Source: Burkholderiales bacterium UBA2463 (GTDB taxonomy: Bacteria > Pseudomonadota > Gammaproteobacteria > Burkholderiales > Burkholderiaceae_A). Taken from it: a stretch of 64,000 bases of DNA. The translations under genes and the position numbers were made by a program. The notes beneath the pieces are model-generated. The model searched no databases. It worked only from the letters and a program-made list of their open reading frames with translations, and was not told the DNA's origin. Where the stretch lies: contig DDPR01000010.1 of NCBI GenBank assembly GCA_002342295.1, positions 223,329 to 287,328 of the forward strand, read 5' to 3'. Shown here piece after piece: positions 9,206-17,903 of this stretch; positions within the stretch are counted from its first letter, which is position 1, and every line of letters begins with the position of its first letter.

Positions 9206-9808
9206 ATGAGTAACGAGTTTGAGCTGCCCGTAGAGGGCATCAAGATCTATTCTCCTGAGGCGGGCTGGCGCTCCGGCGACACCGCAGCCGAGGCTGCCGC
9301 TCAAGCCTCGCAGACGGGGGCCGCGCCCCTCGCCGCGGAGGCTCCAGTAGCGCCCCCACCCAGACCGCAAGAGCCCTCTCTCGCCTCGGGCAGCTTCGGA
9401 GCCGCGCTGGAGGCGGCCGCATCGGCAGTCGCCGAGCCCATCGATATTCCGCTGACCTATGGCGCGGAGACGCAGGCCGCAGCCCTTGCAGAGGTGGGTG
9501 ACTCGCTCCATGGACTCTTCCTGGCCCTTCAGAGCCCAGCGTCCACCGGGCAGATGGTTGATAGCGGCCCGAGCTGGCGAGATGTGGCGGACCTCAGTCG
9601 CGTGCTTGAGGATCGCCTCATGGCCCGTCAGAGCCTTATCGATCAGCTCTCGGAGGTGGAGGGTGAGATCCGCCAGTCACGCGAGGACCTCCTCGGGGCC
9701 CTTCGCAATCTCGCTCACCAAGAACAGCGCAACCTCGAGTCGGCCACGGTGCGCGCGAACATCAGTTCGCTCGCAGCCAATGTGATTGCCAAGAAGTTCT
9801 CGGGCTAG
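9206..9808 (+). CDS. Unknown soluble protein with C-terminal coiled coil
   Basis: 200 residues, not recognised. The first ~75 residues are Ala/Pro-rich and probably disordered. From about residue 125 on, the sequence is a helical, heptad-like stretch (RVLEDRLMARQSLIDQLSEV, then repeated E/R/L spacing) ending in a short hydrophobic tail. No signal peptide or membrane helix is seen. The close divergent pairing with the membrane protein to its left, and the lack of any spacer for two separate promoters, suggests that the pair is co-regulated and may work together. Confidence 0.6.
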   Translation: MSNEFELPVEGIKIYSPEAGWRSGDTAAEAAAQASQTGAAPLAAEAPVAPPPRPQEPSLASGSFGAALEAAASAVAEPIDIPLTYGAETQAAALAEVGDSLHGLFLALQSPASTGQMVDSGPSWRDVADLSRVLEDRLMARQSLIDQLSEVEGEIRQSREDLLGALRNLAHQEQRNLESATVRANISSLAANVIAKKFSG

Positions 9809-9833
9809 GCGCCCAAAGTACTCCCGAAATGTC

Positions 9834-10895
9834 CTATTTCGCGGCGGCAGCTCGCGCGTTCGTCGCACGCCGAATGAGCCCGTTGTAGGCCTTGCCGGGG
9901 TAGCTGGGCATCTCCTGCAATTTGTCAAACCCAGGAATGGTCTCCATGTGCTTCACCATTCGAGCGCGCATCTCTTTGTCCGGCAGTGGCCCGCGAAGCG
10001 CACCGATGTTCTGGGCCTGATGAACGGGGTTGCTTGTGGCGGGAATGGCGCAGGTAATGGCCGGATGAGAGATCACCCACTTGAGAAAAAACTGCGCCCA
10101 ATTTTCACAGCCAATCTCTTTTGCGAAAGCGGGCAGTGGCTGGCCTTCAACCAGTTTGAACAAGCGCGCCTTCTCAAAAGGCATATTGACCAGGACGGCC
10201 GTTCCTTTGTCGAGGGCCGCCGGAAGAATGCGCTCCTCCGCAAGCCGCATCTGGATCGAGTAGTGCACCTGCACGAAATCAAGGTCGCTTCGCTCCACAT
10301 GACCCGCAAGCGCGCCAAAGTAAGGCACCTCGTGATGGGTGACCCCAACGTAACGAATCTTGCCCTCCTTCTTCCAGTTCTTGAGGACCGGCACGATCTG
10401 GTCAACATTGACGAGGCTGTGAACCTGCATCACATCGATCTTCTCTCTCCACAGCCGCTGCTGGCTTTGCTCAAAGCTCTTGCGCGCATGGGAATCATCA
10501 GCGAGGAACTCGCCAGTCGACCAGATCTTGTTGGCAATGAACATCTGGTCGGTAATGCCCATGCCTGTGGCGAAGTCGCCCACGCTGATCTCTCCCGACC
10601 CGTAGAGCGGGGAGGTATCAAAGACGCGCCCACCGGCATCCCAGAATCGCTTAATCACCTCCCGAATGTTGTCTCGCGGAGCACCGGGCAACACATCAAA
10701 GGTGAGGTACGTGCCAAGCCCAATCGCAGGGAGGACCTCTCCGGTGCGAGGGATCTTGCGCGTGATGATCTCGCTGGCGGGCCGAGCAAGTGCAGCCGCT
10801 GGCGTCACCAGCGCGCCGGGCAGGACAGTGGCTGCGGCACCGAGGCCAACGGTTTTGAAAAAGTCGCGACGGTTTACCTCTGTGGGCTGTGTCAT
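9834..10895 (-). CDS. Tat-exported aldo/keto reductase
   Basis: A 353-residue NAD(P)H-type aldo/keto reductase that carries a twin-arginine signal: NRRDFFKTVGLGAAATV, followed by a cleavage-like AAALARPASE. The reductase tetrad can be placed: Asp and Tyr in FDTSPLYGSGE, Lys in FIANKIW, and His in MQVHSLVN. Export of a nicotinamide-using enzyme by Tat implies folding with its cofactor in the cytoplasm before transport. The substrate is unknown. It is read away from an MFS permease gene 50-80 bases off; a functional link is possible but not shown. Confidence 0.88.
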   Translation of the reverse strand: MTQPTEVNRRDFFKTVGLGAAATVLPGALVTPAAALARPASEIITRKIPRTGEVLPAIGLGTYLTFDVLPGAPRDNIREVIKRFWDAGGRVFDTSPLYGSGEISVGDFATGMGITDQMFIANKIWSTGEFLADDSHARKSFEQSQQRLWREKIDVMQVHSLVNVDQIVPVLKNWKKEGKIRYVGVTHHEVPYFGALAGHVERSDLDFVQVHYSIQMRLAEERILPAALDKGTAVLVNMPFEKARLFKLVEGQPLPAFAKEIGCENWAQFFLKWVISHPAITCAIPATSNPVHQAQNIGALRGPLPDKEMRARMVKHMETIPGFDKLQEMPSYPGKAYNGLIRRATNARAAAAK

Positions 10896-10974
10896 GGCAG
10901 AGTGGGGGATAGGGTGAAGGACCGCGACAGGTTAGCAGGGAAGTTTGACCGTCGCCCCTGCACTCGATGAGCCC

Positions 10975-12150
10975 ATGACTCCCACCCACGACAGACCCCC
11001 CATTCCCCGAAGCATCTGGGTCCTGGGCTTTGTCAGTCTTCTCATGGACATCTCCTCTGAGATGATCCACGCACTCTTGCCCCTCTTCATGGTGACCGTC
11101 CTGGGCGCGAGTGCGCTTACGGTGGGGCTTGTGGAGGGGCTGGGAGAGGCCACCGCCCTCATCGTCAAAATCTTCTCGGGGGCCCTTAGCGACTATCTCG
11201 GGCGTCGCAAACCGCTTGCCGTTCTCGGCTACACGCTAGGCGCACTCACCAAGCCACTCTTTGCCATTGCCCCTTCCATTGGACTGGTGCTCACAGCACG
11301 CGTGCTCGACCGGGTCGGCAAGGGCATACGCGGAGCGCCGCGAGATGCCCTCATCACGGACATCTCCCCGCCCGAAGTCAGGGGCGCAGCCTTTGGACTT
11401 CGGCAGTCACTCGATACCATCGGCGCCCTGCTGGGTCCACTCTTAGCCATTAGCCTCATGCTGATCTGGGCGAATGACTTTCGAGCGGTCTTCTGGGTGG
11501 CTGTCATTCCAGGACTGATGGCAGCGGGTCTTCTGTTTTTCTGCGTTCGAGAACCCGAGCGCGATCTGGAAGAAGAGCGCACCAACCCCATTCATCGCGA
11601 CAACCTGCGTCGACTCTCGAAGGCCTACTGGTGGGTGGTCGCTGTGGGTGCCGTCTTCACACTCGCTCGCTTTAGTGAAGCCTTTCTGGTGCTGCGTGCC
11701 GAGCAGACGGGCATTGCGCTCGCGCTGGTCCCCCTGGTCATGGTCGCCATGAACGTGGTCTATGCCTTAAGCGCCTTTCCCTTTGGGCGCCTCTCAGACC
11801 GCATGAGTCACCGACAACTTCTGGTCTGGGGTCTGCTTGTTCTGTGCCTGGCTGACCTTGTCATTGCCCTGTCATCCGGGTGGGTGGGACTCCTTCTCGG
11901 GGTCGCCCTCTGGGGCGTTCATATGGGTATGACGCAGGGCCTTCTCGCCTGCATGGTGGCCGACACCGCCCCCGAAGATCTTCGGGGAACCGCATTTGGC
12001 TTTTTCAACCTCGTAAGCGGCATCACCATGCTTGTTGCCAGTGTTCTGGCCGGCCTTCTCTGGGACGAACTTGGTGCGGACTACACTTTTTATGCGGGCG
12101 CGATTTTTTGTATTGCATCCTTAACAATGCTGGCAAGGAAGCCGCTATAG
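10975..12150 (+). CDS. Major facilitator superfamily permease
   Basis: An inner-membrane secondary transporter of about 391 residues with the 12-helix MFS pattern. The loop between helices 2 and 3 carries a motif-A-like GALSDYLGRRKPLAVLG, and its second-half counterpart is FPFGRLSDRMSHRQ. The N-terminal MDISSEMIHALLPLF is a feature I know from a conserved but poorly characterised MFS group; the substrate cannot be told. Start choice is uncertain: the ATG used here lacks a good ribosome site, while a TTG 30 bases upstream has AGGGA at proper spacing. The gene lies divergent to a Tat-exported reductase. Confidence 0.85.
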   Translation: MTPTHDRPPIPRSIWVLGFVSLLMDISSEMIHALLPLFMVTVLGASALTVGLVEGLGEATALIVKIFSGALSDYLGRRKPLAVLGYTLGALTKPLFAIAPSIGLVLTARVLDRVGKGIRGAPRDALITDISPPEVRGAAFGLRQSLDTIGALLGPLLAISLMLIWANDFRAVFWVAVIPGLMAAGLLFFCVREPERDLEEERTNPIHRDNLRRLSKAYWWVVAVGAVFTLARFSEAFLVLRAEQTGIALALVPLVMVAMNVVYALSAFPFGRLSDRMSHRQLLVWGLLVLCLADLVIALSSGWVGLLLGVALWGVHMGMTQGLLACMVADTAPEDLRGTAFGFFNLVSGITMLVASVLAGLLWDELGADYTFYAGAIFCIASLTMLARKPL

Positions 12151-12198
12151 TGCAGGCAGCCCAAAAACAGGGTTGCATTCCTCTGCGTGCGGCCAGCC

Positions 12199-13509
12199 AT
12201 GTCAATAGAAAAAATCATGGACATTCTGCAAAAACAAAAACTCGTGGGTGGTGTCGTGAGTAACACGGCAATGGAGCGCCACGACTTTGTTCAGGCCCTT
12301 GTGCGCAAGCAGCAGGATGCCGAAATCGCCGCCTTCATCGAGACAGAACCCTCGGCCGAACTCGGTGCCGCCCTCGACGCCCTCCCCCTCGAGGACGCAA
12401 AGCTGCTCTGGAGCAAGATTCCGGCGGACCGTGAAAACGACGTGCTCTGGGAGATCTCAGATGCGCGGCGCGAGGAACTCGCTGATGGCCGAGAGCCAGA
12501 CTTTGAAGGCAGCAAGGTTCGGGTTTTTGAGCTGGTCGATGGGCGCGTTCGTCAAAAACCAATTTCCAGCCGCAAAGACTTAGAGGGCCTCAAGCCCATC
12601 TGGGTCGATCTCGTGAATACCTCAAAGGCCGAGCGTGCCTATATTGGGGCGCACTTTGACGTCGAACTACCCGACCCACTCGATGCCACAGACCTCGAGG
12701 TCACCGCCCGCTTCTACGTTGAAGAGAATGACGACATTCACATGCACTCAAACTTCCTGCGCAGCCGGGAAGGCGATTCGCGAAGTGTGCCGGTGGCCCT
12801 CATTCTTCATAGCGGTGTGCTCTTCTCTCTTCGTGACGAGGAACTGCCGGTCTTTCGACTCCAGCGCCAGCGGGCCATCACCCAGCCGGGGTATGTCAAC
12901 GACTGCACCGACGTGTTGCTCGACCTCTACGGTGCTGATGTGGAGTTTTCAGCCGACTCGCTCGAGAACATTTACGCGACCCTGGGCAAAGTGGGACATC
13001 TGGTGCTCAACGAGGCTGTGACCGACGAGCAAGCCGCTCTCATCCTTGCAAACATTGCCGAAGAAGAAGACCAGAACGGTCGTATTCGGAGCAACATTCT
13101 GGACACGCAGCGCGCCCTTAACTTCCTCATGCGGGCCCACCTTCTCACGGCACAACAGGTAGAGGACGCCAAGCAGATTCTTCGCAATATTGAATCACTC
13201 AATAGCCACACCGCGTTCCTCTTCGACAAAATTAACTTCCTCATGGACGCAACCATCGGTTTCATCAACATCAACCAGAACAAGCGCGTTAATCAGCTCA
13301 CGGTCTTTAGCGTGGTCTTCATGCCCATCAATATTCTTGCGGGCATTGGCGGCATGTCAGAGTTCTCCATGATGACCGAGGGCATCCCCTGGCCTGTCTC
13401 TTACGCGAGCTTTGTTGTGGCCTCGGCACTCATTGGCTTTATCACCTACCGAGCGCTCAAGCACTTTGAAAAAAAGCGCCTCACCAGTCTCCAAGAATTC
13501 AAGAAGTAA
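12199..13509 (+). CDS. CorA-family metal ion transporter with MgtE-like N-terminal region
   Basis: Probably a pentameric Mg2+ (or other divalent metal) channel of the inner membrane. About 436 residues, longer than typical CorA (~320). The last ~60 residues hold the two CorA helices; where the pore signature Gly-Met-Asn is expected there is Gly-Met-Ser (NILAGIGGMSEFSMMTEG, near residue 386). The first ~90 residues (RHDFVQALVRKQ, then ALPLEDAKLLWSKIP, then VLWEISDARREEL) resemble the helical N-domain of MgtE transporters, where that domain senses Mg2+. The central alpha/beta funnel domain lies between. The start could also be an ATG 18 bases later. The sodium/solute symporter gene follows after 13 bases, so the two may be cotranscribed. 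Confidence 0.82.
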   Translation: MSIEKIMDILQKQKLVGGVVSNTAMERHDFVQALVRKQQDAEIAAFIETEPSAELGAALDALPLEDAKLLWSKIPADRENDVLWEISDARREELADGREPDFEGSKVRVFELVDGRVRQKPISSRKDLEGLKPIWVDLVNTSKAERAYIGAHFDVELPDPLDATDLEVTARFYVEENDDIHMHSNFLRSREGDSRSVPVALILHSGVLFSLRDEELPVFRLQRQRAITQPGYVNDCTDVLLDLYGADVEFSADSLENIYATLGKVGHLVLNEAVTDEQAALILANIAEEEDQNGRIRSNILDTQRALNFLMRAHLLTAQQVEDAKQILRNIESLNSHTAFLFDKINFLMDATIGFININQNKRVNQLTVFSVVFMPINILAGIGGMSEFSMMTEGIPWPVSYASFVVASALIGFITYRALKHFEKKRLTSLQEFKK

Positions 13510-13522
13510 GGGGTCGCAGTAG

Positions 13523-14968
13523 ATGTTGCTCGCGCTTGTCATCGGCTATCTACTCATCACCATCGGCATTGGTCTCTACGCGGCCAAGCGCGTAAAGACC
13601 ACCGCAGACTTTGCAATTGCAGGCCGACACCTGCCGCTCTACATGATTGTCACCACGACCTTTGCCACCTGGTTTGGCTCAGAGACCGTGCTTGGCATTC
13701 CAGCCAAGTTTGTCAATGGTGCGCTTCATGGTGTGGTGGAAGATCCCTTCGGGGCGGGCGGCTGCCTCATCCTTGTGGGGCTTTTTTTTGCTGCTCGCCT
13801 CTATCGAATGACGCTGCTCACCATCAGCGACTATTACCGGGAGCGCTATGGACGCATCATCGAAATCCTCTGCTCCATCATGATCATGGTGAGCTACCTG
13901 GGCTGGGTCTCAGCACAGGTCACTGCGCTTGGGCTCGTCTTTCACCTGCTCTCGGGGGGCGCCATCTCGGTCTCCTTAGGAATGACCATTGGCGTGGTCT
14001 CCATTCTGGCCTACACCCTTTTTGGTGGCATGTGGTCAGTGGCAGTCACTGACTTCATTCAGATGATCATCCTCGTGGTGGGCCTCACCATCATCGCGAT
14101 CTTTGCCAGCCATCTTGCGGGCGGAGCAGACCGTGTCATCGATCTGGCAACAAGCCAGGACCTCTTTCGCTTCTGGCCCGAACCCTCAACAAGAGACATC
14201 CTGTTTTTCATTGCGGCGGCCATCACCATGATGTTTGGCTCCATTCCCCAGCAGGATGTCTTTCAGCGGGTCATGTCGGCTAACAGCGAGCATGCAGCTA
14301 CCCGCGGTCCGGTCATTGGCGGCATCTGCTACATCCTCTTTGCCTTTGTGCCCATGTTTCTGGTGGTCAGCGCCCTTCTCATCATGCCGCAGCAGGCCCA
14401 AGAGCTCATTGCAGAGGACCCCCAGAAGGTGCTGCCCACACTGGTCATGGAGCACATGCCGTTTGTCATGCAGGTGATCTTCTTTGGCGCACTCTTATCC
14501 GCCATCAAGTCTTGCGCCTCTGCAACCCTGTTGGCGCCCAGCGTCACCTTCACGGAGAACATCTGGCGTCACATCTGGCCCTTCCGACGCGATGGCGACG
14601 AGCTCATCACCATGCGCATCACTGTCCTCGTTTTCAGTGCGCTCGTGCTCACCTATGCCATTGCGATGCAGGGAACCCCCATCTACGAGCTGGTCTCGGG
14701 CGCCTATCAGGTCACGCTCGTGGGGGCCTTCGTCCCTTTAATTTCGGGTCTCTACTGGAAGCGCGCAACCACCCAAGGGGCGGTCTTCTCCATCATTCTT
14801 GGCGTGGTGTCCTGGGGATTCTTTCAACTCTCGCCTGCGGGGGAGGCCTTTCCTGCCCAAATTGCAGGCGTGTTGGGTGGCGCCTTGGGCATGGTCATGG
14901 GCTCGCTGGGCCCTCAGGCCATTCCCAACCGTCACGGCAGTCACTACAAACTGGCCACCTCGGAATAG
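13523..14968 (+). CDS. Sodium:solute symporter (SSS family)
   Basis: A 481-residue inner-membrane symporter with about 13 hydrophobic segments and a short N-terminal outside segment. Family signs: AKRVKTTADFAIAGRHLP near the N-terminus, TFATWFGSETVLGIPA in helix 2, GGMWSVAVTDFIQM and SIPQQDVFQRVMSA later. The substrate (an amino acid, organic acid or sugar) is not predictable. AAGGGG precedes the ATG. The stop lies inside the converging MscS gene (25-base overlap), and the gene follows the CorA-type gene closely, so a shared transcript is possible. Confidence 0.9.
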   Translation: MLLALVIGYLLITIGIGLYAAKRVKTTADFAIAGRHLPLYMIVTTTFATWFGSETVLGIPAKFVNGALHGVVEDPFGAGGCLILVGLFFAARLYRMTLLTISDYYRERYGRIIEILCSIMIMVSYLGWVSAQVTALGLVFHLLSGGAISVSLGMTIGVVSILAYTLFGGMWSVAVTDFIQMIILVVGLTIIAIFASHLAGGADRVIDLATSQDLFRFWPEPSTRDILFFIAAAITMMFGSIPQQDVFQRVMSANSEHAATRGPVIGGICYILFAFVPMFLVVSALLIMPQQAQELIAEDPQKVLPTLVMEHMPFVMQVIFFGALLSAIKSCASATLLAPSVTFTENIWRHIWPFRRDGDELITMRITVLVFSALVLTYAIAMQGTPIYELVSGAYQVTLVGAFVPLISGLYWKRATTQGAVFSIILGVVSWGFFQLSPAGEAFPAQIAGVLGGALGMVMGSLGPQAIPNRHGSHYKLATSE

Positions 14969-15687
14969 ATCACGCGCGTGGGCGCGGAGGTCTCTATGCC
15001 GTGCTGAGCAAAGGCGGCCTCGAGCCGCTGCAAAAAGGCGCGACGAACCACCTCGTTTTGCAGTGAGGCGGTCTTCAGTCTGCACTTCATGACGACGGAG
15101 TCGGAGGACCAACGATCGACACCTGAGACTTCCAGATCGTCCAGAATACGGTCAGCAAACTCAGGGTCTGCTCTCAGCGATGCAGCCGTCTCGCGCATGA
15201 GCTGCGCTGCGTGCCCCAGGTTCTCTCCAAAGGCTACGGGTATCTCAAGCACCGCATACACAAAACTCCTGCTTCGGTTGCTTACGCTCTGAATCACACC
15301 ATTTGGCACGTAGTGCACACATCCCTCGTAGTCGCGCAGTCGCACGTAACGAAGCGTAATTTCTTCAACCTCCCCAGACTTCCCAGCAATCTCGACAACA
15401 TCGCCCTGCCGAATCTGGTTCTCGGCCAAAAGCACAAAGCCGGTGAAGTAGTCCTTCACCAGACTCTGAGCCCCGAAACCCACGGCCACGCCCGCCACGC
15501 CCGCCGTGGCCAGAAGCGGTGCAATCGAGACGCCAAGTTCTGAGAGCGTAAAGAGAACAGCCAGCACAGCCACCACCACCGTGAATACGTAGCGAAAGAC
15601 GCGTCGAAGCGTCTGGATGCGCTTGATCTCCTCGGGGTCTTGAATGAGTGCGCGATGCAGCAGGCGCGAGATGGAGGCAGGGAGCAT
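14944..15687 (-). CDS. MscS-family mechanosensitive channel
   Basis: Releases solutes when membrane tension rises after osmotic downshock. 247 residues: two hydrophobic segments, the pore-lining helix (LLATAGVAGVAVGFGAQSLV, with the Gly/Ala packing typical of MscS TM3), then the beta domain beginning with QIRQGDVVEI and the vestibule segment VPNGVIQSVSNRSR. It lacks the extra N-terminal helices of larger MscS relatives. The 3' end overlaps the converging symporter gene. It is divergent from a LOG-family gene with 21 bases between starts. Confidence 0.93.
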   Translation of the reverse strand: MLPASISRLLHRALIQDPEEIKRIQTLRRVFRYVFTVVVAVLAVLFTLSELGVSIAPLLATAGVAGVAVGFGAQSLVKDYFTGFVLLAENQIRQGDVVEIAGKSGEVEEITLRYVRLRDYEGCVHYVPNGVIQSVSNRSRSFVYAVLEIPVAFGENLGHAAQLMRETAASLRADPEFADRILDDLEVSGVDRWSSDSVVMKCRLKTASLQNEVVRRAFLQRLEAAFAQHGIETSAPTRVIYSEVASL

Positions 15688-15708
15688 GACTTCAGTTTAC
15701 AAGGCATC

Positions 15709-16323
15709 ATGATGTCCATGCTGACCGCGCCGCTCCACGGACCACCCAAGAGAAGCATCTGCGTTTTTTGCGGATCAAAGCTCGGACATCACCATGAGTG
15801 GGCCAGCACCGCAGCAGACGTGGGCCGGATGATTGCCGAGCGTGGCTGGGGACTTGTATTTGGAGCTGGCCGCTGGGGACTCATGGGCACCGTGGCGCAG
15901 GCCGTCATTGAAGAAAACGGCTGGGTCACTGGCATCATCCCGCGCTACCTCATGCAGACCGAACCGGTTATTCCGGGGCTCTCAGACCTTCAGGTCGTCG
16001 AGACCATGGTGGAGCGCAAGGTCCGCATGATTGATCAGTCCGATGCATTCTTGGTGCTTCCAGGGGGCATCGGCACCTTCGAGGAGCTCTTTGAGGTCTG
16101 GACCGGCCGGCAGACGGGGGCGCACACCAAGCCAATCGTGGTCTGCAACCTCAATGGCTACTTCGATGCGCTCTTTGCCTTTGTGCATCAGGCCAAAGAT
16201 CATGGGTTCTTGGGAGATGGCGCCATGGACAAGGTGACGCTCCTTCACTCAACCGAGACCGTATTTGCAGAGCTCGATCGCATGCTGGGCTCGGAGCACC
16301 CCAAGCCCCACGGCCAACGCTAG
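15709..16323 (+). CDS. LOG-family protein (TIGR00730; nucleoside 5'-monophosphate phosphoribohydrolase type)
   Basis: Proteins of this family cleave the base from nucleoside monophosphates, including cytokinin precursors; older annotations say lysine decarboxylase. About 204 residues from the ATG used here; ATG codons 3 and 9 bases on are alternatives, with AAGG placed for either of the first two. The core begins ICVFCGSKLGHHHEW and carries the signature PGGIGTFEELFEVWT with its catalytic Glu. GAGRWGLMG is the phosphate-binding segment. The stop converges on the RodZ-like gene through a shared CTAG. Confidence 0.92.
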   Translation: MMSMLTAPLHGPPKRSICVFCGSKLGHHHEWASTAADVGRMIAERGWGLVFGAGRWGLMGTVAQAVIEENGWVTGIIPRYLMQTEPVIPGLSDLQVVETMVERKVRMIDQSDAFLVLPGGIGTFEELFEVWTGRQTGAHTKPIVVCNLNGYFDALFAFVHQAKDHGFLGDGAMDKVTLLHSTETVFAELDRMLGSEHPKPHGQR

Positions 16324-17438
16324 TTCTCGGCTGGTCGGGCCTCACCCATCTCAAGGGTGCTTCGTGTAAACCGCCCGATGTCGCGGTTCTCATCGGTCCT
16401 CTTGAGCACTAGCGGTCGGCCCCGGGAGCTCGCCTTCACCGAGGATGGTTGTCCCACCACGAGATAAATTGGCATCTGCTCAAAGCGCATGCTGCCCCCG
16501 GCGGGCACTCCAATCTCAGCCACTGACTCATCAGCACGGCGAACCCAAATCCATGTCCTCTGAGAGAACTCCAAGACCAATGCCGCAGCCTCGGGATTGG
16601 CAGGCGCCGGGGCAACAGGAGGCCTGGGTTTCGGTTCAGGTTTCGGTTCAGCCTTAGGCTCGGGCTTGGGCTGCTCTGCTTTGGCCGCTGGGGCTGTAGC
16701 CGCAGGGGCAGCGGTCGTGGGGGCAGCGGTCGTGGGGGCAGCGGCCACAACAGCCACCGGCTCCGTTGTCGCGGCGGGCAGCGGACTCGTTGCGATAGCG
16801 GCCACAGCCATGGACTTGGGCGGCTCCTTCCTTGCGGGCTGCTCCAAGAGTTTCCAGACGATAAGAACCACCGCCGCAACCACGATGACGCCAGCAAGCC
16901 GCGGAAGCGCCTTGCCGAGCCCCGCAGCCTTTGCCTCCTCGGACACTTTTTTTGATGTGGAGACGGCCGCCTCCGGCGGGACGCCCGAACTGTGGTCGGG
17001 TTCATTCGCGGACTCGGAGGGCGCGGACACCTGAACGAGCTGGGGGCCTGCAGTCTGAGCCCCCAATGGCACCAATGGCGCAACGGACGCGGTCTCCGAC
17101 TGCGAAGCAGGCGCGGCAGACTCTGGCTGGGCAGCAGGCTCTGAGGGTGGCGAGGGCTCGGGCTTAGGCTCTGGAAGCATCTGGGCCACCATGGCCTCAA
17201 TGTCCTCGGAGGAAAACTCAAGGAACTCCGCGTAGCGTTTAAAGAGATTGAGCCAGTAACGATCCGAATAAAACCGATCAGACTGCCCCTGCTCCAGCCC
17301 GTCAATCTGGCTGCGAGCCGCCAGAAGCTGGGTGGCCACCGCCGCCGTGCTCAGGCCCTTAGCGAGTCTCACCTCGCGAAGGGCCTGCGCGCAGCGCTGC
17401 ATCGCTGCCTGATTGAGCGGAACGGGCTGAGACAACAT
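16320..17438 (-). CDS. RodZ-like protein (HTH, single helix, DUF4115-type C-domain)
   Basis: A 372-residue bitopic protein laid out like the cell-shape factor RodZ: a Cro/C1-type helix-turn-helix (about 15-75, LREVRLAKGLSTAAVATQL), a Pro/Glu/Ala linker, one membrane helix (LAGVIVVAAVVLIVWKLL, near 185-202), a second low-complexity linker with Thr-Ala-Pro and Lys-Pro-Glu repeats, and a C-terminal beta domain (LEFSQRTWIWVRRADE, GSMRFEQMPIYLVVGQPS) matching the periplasmic RodZ domain. RodZ binds MreB through the HTH. No ispG or mreB gene is nearby, so the identification rests on architecture alone. Confidence 0.8.
   Translation of the reverse strand: MLSQPVPLNQAAMQRCAQALREVRLAKGLSTAAVATQLLAARSQIDGLEQGQSDRFYSDRYWLNLFKRYAEFLEFSSEDIEAMVAQMLPEPKPEPSPPSEPAAQPESAAPASQSETASVAPLVPLGAQTAGPQLVQVSAPSESANEPDHSSGVPPEAAVSTSKKVSEEAKAAGLGKALPRLAGVIVVAAVVLIVWKLLEQPARKEPPKSMAVAAIATSPLPAATTEPVAVVAAAPTTAAPTTAAPAATAPAAKAEQPKPEPKAEPKPEPKPRPPVAPAPANPEAAALVLEFSQRTWIWVRRADESVAEIGVPAGGSMRFEQMPIYLVVGQPSSVKASSRGRPLVLKRTDENRDIGRFTRSTLEMGEARPAEN
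16705..16745. repeat. 15-base tandem repeat in the RodZ-like linker
   Basis: GGGGCAGCGGTCGTG occurs twice in direct succession and is followed by an 11-base partial copy. It lies within the coding sequence and makes the Ala-Pro-Thr-Thr-Ala repeats of the periplasmic linker. The unit is a multiple of three, so copy-number changes would only alter linker length. Confidence 0.75.
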
Positions 17439-17480
17439 AAGCCTTAGAGTATCAGCATCAGATGATGCAAAGGAGACGGT

Positions 17481-17903
17481 ATGGACTGCACAATCCGCTG
17501 GACAGGGCCCGACACCATGGGTTTTGTGGCCGAGACAGGCTCAGGCCACAGTTTTGTGATGGATGGCGCTCCCGAGGGCGGAGGAAGAGATCTGGCGCCG
17601 CGGCCGATGGAGGTGGTGCTCTCAGGGAGCGCAGCCTGCACCGCCTACGATGTGGTGCTCATCCTTCGCAAGAGCGGACAAGACCTTCGAAGCTGCGAGG
17701 TGCTTGCCTCTGCCGAGAGGGCAGAGACTGACCCCAAGGTCTTCACAAAGATTCACCTCACCTTTCGGCTGCGGGGAAGGGGTCTCAAAGAGAGTCTCGT
17801 CGAGAGAGCGATCACGCTCTCTCACGAGAAGTACTGCTCAGCAACAAAAATGCTTGGGCTCAGTGCCGTGATCTCTCACAGCCACGAGCTTATTGAGGAT
17901 TAA
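17481..17903 (+). CDS. OsmC/Ohr-family protein (YhfA-like)
   Basis: Small soluble protein of the OsmC fold, which includes thiol peroxidases; the YhfA-like branch has no firmly assigned reaction. 140 residues with the two helical cysteine positions preserved (GSAACTAYDVVLIL and HEKYCSATKMLG), the peroxidatic/resolving pair in OsmC and Ohr. AGGAG is well placed before the ATG. It is divergent from the RodZ-like gene and its stop overlaps the converging pal gene by four bases. Confidence 0.88.
   Translation: MDCTIRWTGPDTMGFVAETGSGHSFVMDGAPEGGGRDLAPRPMEVVLSGSAACTAYDVVLILRKSGQDLRSCEVLASAERAETDPKVFTKIHLTFRLRGRGLKESLVERAITLSHEKYCSATKMLGLSAVISHSHELIED

Noticed and set aside
9786..10970. A 394-codon rightward open frame over the aldo/keto reductase gene
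   Set aside because: It is the mirror of a strong, recognisable reductase with Tat signal on the other strand. High GC gives long antisense frames; the translation has no domain-like pattern.
16590..16800. Repeat-rich DNA in the RodZ-like gene seen as possible CRISPR or mobile-element trace
   Set aside because: The repeats are in frame and code for Pro/Ala/Lys/Glu/Thr linkers; there are no spacers, direct-repeat arrays or transposase.
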